64,000 nucleotides of DNA from positions 9,872,501-9,936,500 of the forward strand of contig NC_066267.1 of NCBI RefSeq assembly GCF_905404315.1, read 5' to 3'. Below, piece after piece: positions 55,611 to 64,000 of the stretch (the stretch's first letter is position 1; every line of letters starts with the position of its first letter). The stretch comes from Leptidea sinapis (Eukaryota; Arthropoda; Insecta; Lepidoptera; Pieridae). The position numbers and the translations under genes were made by a program. The notes below the pieces were generated by a model. It saw nothing but the letters and a program-made list of their open reading frames with translations. It did no database searches and was not told the origin of the DNA.

Positions 55611-56589
55611 TATGAAAACTTTTCACGAGGGCGAAATCTTAAGTAACAAGAAAAAAATTAGATCTATTTATTTTAGAAGTGTGATTTATTATCGCTATGC
55701 ACAATCAGTACCAAAAACCATACTTTACTTAACATAATCATAATTTTTTATTTCATTGTTGTGATTTAGGTTGCGCATATGATGCTGTGGGCATCATTTG
55801 TGCTGACGTTGCACTGTCGTCGCATTGCCTAAAAGAATTGACTTTGCAGGCCAACTTGCAAAATTTATTAATCCTATATAATTAATATATTTATTAATTG
55901 TTAATAATCTGTCTGTGGAGCCCTTTATGATGGATACCATCTTAGGGCTCTACCACATTGGGAATTTATAAAAGGCTTTCGCCACAACCGCAACGTCAAA
56001 ATATTATTTAAACTTATAACTCATTTATATTTCATTTGATTTAACAATACTGATTGTACATAGCTTTTGCTTGTTGTAAATTGTTAATAAATTAGATTAT
56101 AAAAATGTGTTCAATTAAGTTTGTAGTGTACAATAAGCAATTATACTTAAAAAGACTATTCTAGGTTTGAGTTGACGTTATTTGGATGTTAAGAAAGTCT
56201 TTGTTTATACAAATCATTATAAATCAATATTTATTCGTAAATAATTTAAAATACGATTTTCAGATTGTTGATGATGATCTAACGATATTTAAAAGGTATT
56301 CTATTTATTACTGTATTAAGCTATATATATTTAGTCTCCTAACCAATGACGTTCTATATAGATAAATAAGGACATATCACTCGCAGTCTGAAAGTGGAAC
56401 TGTAAAAGTGTATTTAAACACAATGTAAGCACACTTTTCTACTTATTCCTGTGTTAACTATCACTGCCTGAATCAAACCTGAACTAAATAAATGTTTGAA
56501 GTTTTTTTTTGTTTGTTTGATGTTTCACATTGTTTCTTCATTATTGAAGCAAAAATGTGCATCAACAATATTCTCGATCACATGGAATA

Positions 56590-56686
56590 CGTTGGATGAG
56601 GGCAGCGCAGGACCGATCGTCGTGGAAATCTTTGGGGGAGGCCTTTGTCCAGCAGTGGACGTCTTCCAGCTGATGATGATGATGAT
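56590..56686 (+). mobile_element. RTE-like LINE 3' tail
   Basis: GACCGATCGTCGTGGAAATC, TTTGTCCAGCAGTGGACGTC and an ATGATG repeat match the very 3' end of the copy at 38.8-38.9 kb. Confidence 0.6.
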
Positions 56687-57157
56687 TCTTGATCAATATC
56701 AAGACTATTTTAAACTACTGGAGTGCGGTATTGCATAGATATTATAGTAGTCAAAGCTATTATGATGTAATTTGTGGCATGTACCAAATTTCGGATTTAT
56801 TTTTATACGACGTGACTTGTCTATATGTGTAGAACGTCATTGCTCCTAACAAACAACTTAAATAATTGCAAGTATCGTATGAATAAAATGAATCTTTGGC
56901 GTGTCCAAAAACCATGTCAATCGAAAAATGCATGCTGAATGTCGGATTTTGCGTCAACAATAGAATAATAGCTTTTACTTCGGCTGCACATTATAAATTT
57001 TAAAATGCATTCAAGACTTCATTGATGGGTTTGCTGTCTAAGCTTGGGTTGCATCATATTAGCTGTTATAGTTAAGGGTTAATTCAAATTTAACGTTATA
57101 AGTTATTCTGACTTTAACATACACTGCGGAATGTGTTGCACCATTGTATTACCAGTA

Positions 57158-57440
57158 TACCAGTGGGAGGCTTCTTTGCACAGGAAGCCGGCTACATTAT
57201 GGGTACCACAGCGGTGTCTATTTCTGGCGTGAAGCAGTAATGTGTAAACATTACTCTGTTTCGGGCACCGTAGCTAGTGAAATTACTGGTCAAATGAGAC
57301 TTAACATCTTATGTCTCAAGGTGACGAGCGCGAGTGTAGTGCCGCTCCGAATTTTTGCGGCACTGCATTGTAATGAGTAGGGCATATCAGTAACCATGAG
57401 CTGAACGTCCTGCTCGTCTCGTCCCTTATTTTCATAAAAA
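57158..57440 (+). mobile_element. S1 copy 15
   Basis: Close to consensus, but the loop side of the GCCGCTC hairpin is deleted. Confidence 0.72.
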
Positions 57441-60400
57441 AAATCCTTGGCTAGTTAAAGATAAAGTTGAAAAGTGAAATATCGAGATTTTATTTGAAAC
57501 TTTTGGCAGGTCGCTGTTTAACAGTAACAATAGCTTTAACCCGCGATGATTGGACGGTTACAGCACGTTTCGGTTAACAGCTAAAGTTATGACGACCTCT
57601 TAAAATTCTCAGATGGTGCAACACATTTTTTGTTTAACCTGTACCATAACATGTTTTTATTACAAAAGTTAGTTGATGCAACCCAACCTTTTTTTACGTT
57701 ACTTATTTGAGTTTCACTAACATTAGATACGAAATAAAATTATACAAAAGAAATCCTTAGTTAAAAAAAGAAAGTAAACAATTCAAAGTATGGTTTAAGT
57801 AGATTGTTTTTATTTTTTGTCATATTTTATTTTATAAACAATTGCAGGACTGCTTAGCGGTTTTTATGGATAGGTAGATTTTACACTATAAGTTTTTGCA
57901 TAAATTATATTGATATAATAATATACAAACAATAAGATATTTTTATCAAACTAACAGCTAACAGCTGCCTTGTCTTATAGTGTGCAGCCATTTTTATGTT
58001 TGTTATTTATGGTGACAAATGATAAATAGATTTCTATACTACCCTACTTTTTCAATGTTATGTTAAATGTTAATGTTAAAATTATATTGTATATTCATAA
58101 TAACACAATAGTATATGAGCTAAACACGTTTTCTTACGAATGTGTCGTTGAAATGTATATTGCATATTAAAACTAGAATACATTATATTCGATCTTCTTT
58201 TCAAATTATATTTTTGTTTATTGATTTTTGTTTTCATTACAACGATAAACCACATTTTGTTACCACATGAATGACCTGACCAAGTAAAATAACATAAAAT
58301 TTTCAAGTGGGTTTCCAATTAAATCATATAATTGATTCCATATACTTGCAATAGATAACTGTAATTAATAGCAATACGAATAGTTTCCACGTCGTTATTC
58401 GGTATCGTAAAAAGAAATAAGACCGGTCTTCCAAACGAAAATGGTCAACTAAATTAAATATAGCCAAAGTTTATTAATCTAACAATTTAAACTAAGCTTG
58501 TACTTTGATAGAGTAATCGATAAAAAGTGTAGTTTTAATAATTTTACACGAAAAGGGTAAATTTAATAACGAGAGAATATGAAATTTCTATTATAATAGA
58601 TATTTATTTATAGAGTAATTGTATCGAAAATTGTGTGTAGGTTAAGATCGTGGCATCGCACTCTTTGTCGCGACAAAGTTTTCTTGTCGTACCGTGTAGC
58701 TGCGGCCTTAAATTATTAAGGCGCTTCAACAAAGAAAGCGTCAGCCGCGGCGTTAGAAATCATTACATTAAATTTCAATAAGAACCTGTTTAATCACACA
58801 TTAAAATTTGAAACGTTGTGTTTATGAATATTAATGTACTATCAATGTAACTTAAGCTTAGTTGTTCATTGAAATGATATTTAAAGAAGGTTTAATAGGT
58901 TTCTCAATGTTACATAATAATGTTGTGCCGTAGATGGATGTGAAAGTAGGTACGTACGATAGCAAAATGTAATAAATATTTAAAAATGTATTAAGAATAT
59001 ATTTAATTTATAAGCATTATATATTTATGGATGTGTAGAATATAAATGTTGGATTCCTGAATATCTAAACATGAAGGTCTATGAAATAATATCTAAATAT
59101 ACATATAGAATGGGTGTGATGAGGTGTTAACTCATTTAATATAGATAGCTTTCAATCTAAATTATTCTTCTACAATTCAAATTTTGGTGTATCTGACAAA
59201 TGTACAAAATTCGAATGTAAAAAAATATGTAATTTTTAAGTATACCTATTGCTAAAGGGTCTTCCCATTACATTAATAGACAAAATAAATAAATATTTAT
59301 TTTCATTAAAAGTAATTATTTCTACCAGACAATAAATATGTGACGTCAATTTCAATTATTTAGTAAAAAAAAATATTTTTGTGATTAAATTTTAATTCTC
59401 ACATATCATGAAGCGATAGAAAATATATAACTTTTTTTTATTATTATAAAAGCGTACTTTGTTCTCTCGAATGATTTATGTATATTTTGGTAAAAAGGCA
59501 TTTGTTCATTTAGTTTCGTAAGGTAAATATTAATTTAATTCCTATGATATTAATCCAATTTGGCCTACCTATAACGAATTATTTTATTGTAAATAAAAAC
59601 CCTAAAGCCTTCAAAACATCAAAAGTAAAATAAAAATAATATTTTTATTTCACTTATACGTACTATTTATGTACATTGTACAATGTTTCACTAAATTAAA
59701 CTGCTTTTTCACTTTATTCCCATTATGGACTTACTATACTTATCCACATCTTCACGCAATAAAAACACGTTTTCCTTGGTAGTATTAATAAAACAATTAA
59801 TGAAACACCTCATCGCTTTTTCAATCGAATGTCAAACAATCGGTTCCAGAGTTGCCGCATATCAACAGTGTGCTAGGTACAGTCACGTGTTAATTTTGTT
59901 ACATAACACTGTATCAGAGTATGCTACATAACACGTGATGTATTTCGAAGAAGGTATACTGATTGAAAGTCCACAAGTTTGTAGATCATAAATGATAGCT
60001 CTATTCTATCATTTTCAATTACCTTTTGCAAGAATTTATCCTTAATACCAAAATTTTATACAAATAATAAAATTTGATTTAAAATATTAGCTTATTTTTT
60101 AAAATATATAATTCAAGATTCCTCTCGCTAGTTACTTCTTGGAAATATGGTCATTATGCCCTATTTTCGAAATCCAGCCTTATGTTCAATCAAAACATGT
60201 GTATAATACAATATTCTTTATTTATGTCCAAACAAAACAGTTAGATCTTATTGTAGTTTATTTTAAATAGGTACCAGGGATATATAGCACTTGAAACCGT
60301 GTTTATGAAGTTAACCGATTGATTAAAAGCAAATTAATGGCATGAAGTTGTATTAATTGGTTACTCAACCGCAATTATTTTCTTTTGATATATTATGTTT

Positions 60401-62005
60401 TGTGGAATTAACAATTGAAAATTATATATTGCTTAACTTTTGATTATAATGAAGAGTAATACATATTTAAATGTATAGTTCTAAATTGAAAAATAATTTA
60501 ATTTAAAAAAAAATACCTAATATTTGTGAGTCGGCGGACCATGGTTCGTTCTAACTAGCGCTGCGGCTATTGTGTTCTTAAAGATTGTATGAGCAATTAC
60601 GAGTACTTAAGTCGTACTATGAAGTCGTATTTTTGTACGAGCGGTGGTTTATTAGGACCATGCCTAAAACCTACGTTTTGCATAGATACATTATTGAATT
60701 GTGTCTTTTCCAATGAATTTATCACGGGAAGTGAAGAGCGGTTTGACCTGTACTCGGCATACATAATCACACCAGATGTCAACTTAAATAAATACCTACT
60801 ATTCTCAGTATCCCATTATGATATTGATGTGGTATTACTGCCTACGATTTACTTCTAAATTTCGAATATAATTTTCATATTTGTCAAACTGTTATTCCCC
60901 CGGTGTGAGCAAGCTCTTATATCCCACAGTTTAATTACAAATAGTTTGCCAATGTAAACGTTAGGTTACTGTGATTTTTATATGAACAGAATGATTCAAT
61001 TCAATGTGTTTTTTTCGTTATTCTTAAACAAACCCAACAATCTAGTAGTACAAATAAAATAAAGAGCGTTAACACAGCGTGTTTATATTTACTTAGCTGT
61101 TACGACTGGCGGTTGAAAATATTTAAATGTATTGCGTGTAATCTTATAAAGCTTTAAGTAAACGGAATTAATCTGGTACAACCTCATCAAGCTGGTGTTG
61201 TAAAAGAATGAGCTACGATACTTATAAAAATATCACCACAAAACATTTTTTTTAACTTGCATTGCACGTATTATTAGGGTTTTGAGATACAGCCTGCTAA
61301 CAGAAATACCTATGGTGGTACCTACATTTCCCTTCGGATACGGAACAATCAGCTTTTCACGGTACTCGTAACCCATTCTCTTACATTTTTGTCGTTCTAC
61401 CGGTTTCACACGCTGTCTATCATATTATTTACTATACCTGTCAAGTGTTTTAGGGACTTGTAGCAACTTCACACTGCAAATTTCATTCTAGTACAGTCAG
61501 AAAATATGTATGCCATATATTTTTTTAATATCCATATCAAGTTTTGCATATATTTAATGCAAACAAAGTTTTATTATATAATTAGGTACACTCCAAGGAA
61601 GTGTAACAAAACTGCAAGCGATTGTTCATACCTTATTATCAGACCTGTTTCTGATAAAAATCATAGGTTCTTGACATTTTTGCTAGTCTTACCAACAGGA
61701 TGATGATGAAGTTCGTGAGAAATGCTAAGCGTAATGTTTATCTTACAGACTCTTAGCAGTTGGCTAGCATAGTTGGTAATTATTACTGTTTAAAATATAC
61801 CTAATTGTTGTGTATAATATATTGTGAGTTAGATTTCGATGTACCTAGATGACATGGCTTTGTATGGAAAGATGTTTAATAAAAATGATACGCACACATT
61901 GTTTAATTTATTTATAAGTTTTATAACACACTTTTTTTAGAACTACTAATAGCGAGACTGAGCTAAGCTGTCAAAAGTCATCCAGCTTATTAATATACCT
62001 TGGAA

Positions 62006-62320
62006 GCAGTGGGAGGTTCCTTTCCACAGGATGGAGGCTCCTTTGCACAGGATGCCAGCTAGATTATGGGTACCACAACGGCGCCTATTTCTGCCGTGAA
62101 GTAGTAATATTTATTCATTAATGCGTGTCGGCCTGAAGGGCGCCGTAGCTAGTAAAATTACACTGGGCAAATGAGACTTAGTATCTTTTGTCTCAAGGTG
62201 ACTTGCGCAATTGTAGTGCCGCTCAGAGTTTTTAGGTTTTTCGAGAATCTCGAGTGGCACTGCATTGTTATTGATAGTATCAATTACCATCAGCTCGCCC
62301 CTTTCTGTTATAAAAAAAAA
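62006..62320 (+). mobile_element. S1 copy 16 with duplicated 5' end
   Basis: The first 25 bp (GAGG(T/C)TCCTTT(C/G)CACAGGATG) occur twice in a row. The 3' part is shortened. Confidence 0.7.
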
Positions 62321-62974
62321 CTGAGAACAATGCTCGCACTTTTAATTATCTGAAATAGTATCCATCCCCTTAATACCGTAAGGTGTTTGGCATCTACGTA
62401 GTTTACCTATGAACCATAGTAAATAACTAGGTAAGTGTTACTACCAATATTTTTTATATAGGTTTGCCTGTTTGACAATAATAACATAATGTAATCTTTA
62501 TGGACTAAGGCGAAAGGTGTTCGAATTTTTTTTCGTAGAACTTAACCCTTCACTCAAAGTGACATTACGCATTAAAATATATTTAACGTTTAACAAAATA
62601 CAAGTGGTATTATTGTTTTTTATATGTGACTTACACAGCGGTTATTATAATTACAAATATACGTATTCACACAAGCGGTGCTAATCTTAAAAGGGTGCGT
62701 AGGCATTATTTTTATCTATGTTAATTTGATGATGAATAATGTACACCAAAAGCATCTTTATTCGTCTGGTCTACGTCCTTTCATATCATTATTATTTGGT
62801 GATAAATTTGTTGTCATAAAATAGTTCCCAGTTATGGGCAATTTGAAATTCCATAGGAAATACACATATTTAATGTGAATGTGTTAATCTGTTAGATACG
62901 TCTGATTATAAGTTATACTACTATAAATGATCATAATTAGCCATGCGCTATAATAAGATTTGTTATCTACACAT

Positions 62975-63112
62975 CCCCTATCGCTTATGACGTCAAGATG
63001 CGCACGCGCCGCCAGCTATCAACCAATAACAGCTCACGAAACACCACACACCTATCACGCGTCATGCGCCTGTGTTGTGCGATGTCTGTGGACGGTGCTT
63101 CATAGTATGGAA
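62975..63112. promoter_or_regulatory. CpG-rich block with CRE and CCAAT box, possible promoter
   Basis: In otherwise AT-rich sequence this block has many CpG dinucleotides, a perfect TGACGTCA (CRE) at about 62987 and ACCAAT at about 63021. This is a composition usual for insect promoters. No adjoining exon is seen, so direction and target are unknown. It could also be a remnant of a GC-rich element. Confidence 0.3.
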
Positions 63113-63339
63113 GGGGACTTTTTGTTTGCTGTTAGTCTGCTACTTTATTTTGATATTCTGTGAATAGGGTTCAAACTACGTCAGTTTTATTTTGATATAC
63201 TATGTATTTTAGCTTCTTTTTGTCTTACCTGCACGCTATAAATTTTGAAAGTAACACAATCTTAAGTTTTCACTCCAAGTATCCAGTATAAAATTAATAT
63301 CACTGTAGCGTTTATATAAGCTGGTTTATATTATTATAC

Positions 63340-63632
63340 AAACTTGTGGAAACCAGACGTCAACGTGATTCGGATGATATTTTGCATGTTGACGTAATGT
63401 CTGGTGGTGGGATTCAGTAGCTGGAACAACCCGAACTGAAATGCAGAGAAAACCCACATATCTACGCAACACCAAAGAATCAAGTTGATCGGGGCTGACT
63501 TGATTATCGATGATTCGAGTCGCTCTCGTTGGATGCGGTCAAATGGAAAAGGCTGGTACTGGCAGAGGTGAGAACAGTAGTCCATGTGAGACCGAATTTG
63601 CGTCTTATATTTTTGCGGGCGGCATCTAATAA
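63340..63632 (-). mobile_element. jockey-like LINE reverse transcriptase fragment
   Basis: The minus strand reads HMDYCSHLCQYQPFPFDRIQ followed by RERLESSI, the block that lies just upstream of the RRDVASLC region in the other copies. It is 3'-truncated and frameshifted. Confidence 0.55.
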
Positions 63633-64000
63633 AATTTTCTTTCCTTTACATTTACACTGTATTTTACATAAAAGATAGATTATGCAGCAATGTTGCATAC
63701 TTAATAACACTGAAGTTAATCAATTATTTATTTCAAACACATGGTTATTGTAATACATGAACTAATCTTAATAATATTTGAATAAAGCTTTATCCATCAT
63801 TTCCCTTTAATCTAAGCATTAATTTATCTTGAGCCTCATCAAGTTAACATTTACATACTTCAAAGTAAACCATAGCACAAAAATCCACCTCCATACTTTA
63901 CTCCGTTATATAGACAAAAACACGCCTCTGTTCTGAAAAGATAATTAAAATTGTAGTGTGGTTACTTTATGTTTTTATAACCTTGTTGATCTAAGCATTC

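Larger units (their letters stand above)
53315..64000. other. 10.7 kb downstream of the calmodulin-like gene, no gene supported
   Basis: After a short 3' UTR the sequence is AT-rich. It carries S1 copies, a fold-back element, a small TIR element, LINE fragments and a CpG-rich block near 63 kb. The stretches 55620-56480, 57450-61980 and 62330-62950 hold only open frames without family resemblance or splice support. The largest is 60589-60858, 89 codons. Confidence 0.5.

Noticed and set aside
60589..60858. 89-codon open frame in gene-poor DNA
   Set aside because: No domain, no splice or promoter support, and the antisense strand is open as well; not enough to call a gene.

Overview
This window looks like AT-rich, intron-rich, repeat-dense insect nuclear DNA, most likely from a moth or butterfly (Lepidoptera). 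The grounds are spliced muscle-type and calmodulin-type EF-hand genes, maT-type mariner, CTAG-ended Helitrons, jockey-like and RTE-like LINE tails, and a dispersed ~300-bp SINE-like repeat of a kind I associate with Lepidoptera. No bacterial features, CRISPR array or complete long transposon ORF is visible. The species cannot be named from the sequence alone.

Two host protein genes can be supported. On the minus strand at the left (exons 9342-9372, 7878-8021 and 1933-2049) is the 5' part of a troponin C gene. Its exons join in frame and give the N-lobe and the start of the third EF-hand; the rest lies left of the window. On the plus strand seven exons (25346-25430, 27102-27274, 37888-37921, 39103-39204, 49768-49903, 52152-52300, 53283-53314) join in frame into at least 236 residues. 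They encode a divergent four-EF-hand calmodulin-like protein with a basic, low-complexity N-terminal extension of at least 86 residues. Its first exon was not found. The two genes are transcribed away from each other, and their first exons and promoters must lie somewhere between about 9.4 and 25.3 kb. Both share a phase-1 intron after the EEQ(I/V)A motif, at the place where animal calmodulin genes also have one.

One intact-looking tRNA-Thr(AGT) gene lies antisense in the 10.6-kb fourth visible intron of the calmodulin-like gene, together with two decayed tRNA-like sequences.

The rest is mostly mobile DNA. It includes: a 16-copy SINE-like family (S1); a tRNA-like family (S2, five copies) whose cloverleaf shows a compensated stem change; a second tRNA-headed family (S3, two copies); a hAT relic with a near-perfect 8-bp target-site duplication; three P-superfamily-like miniature elements with perfect 8-bp target-site duplications that keep a THAP-like start codon region; two maT mariner relics in opposite orientation; several Helitrons, one nested in mariner with two 3' ends; two palindromic fold-back families; and LINE 3' ends. 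From 53.3 kb to the end no host gene is supported. A CpG-rich block near 63.0 kb with a CRE and a CCAAT box is a possible promoter. The two protein genes are unrelated in job (muscle thin-filament calcium switch versus a calmodulin-type calcium sensor) but share an EF-hand origin.
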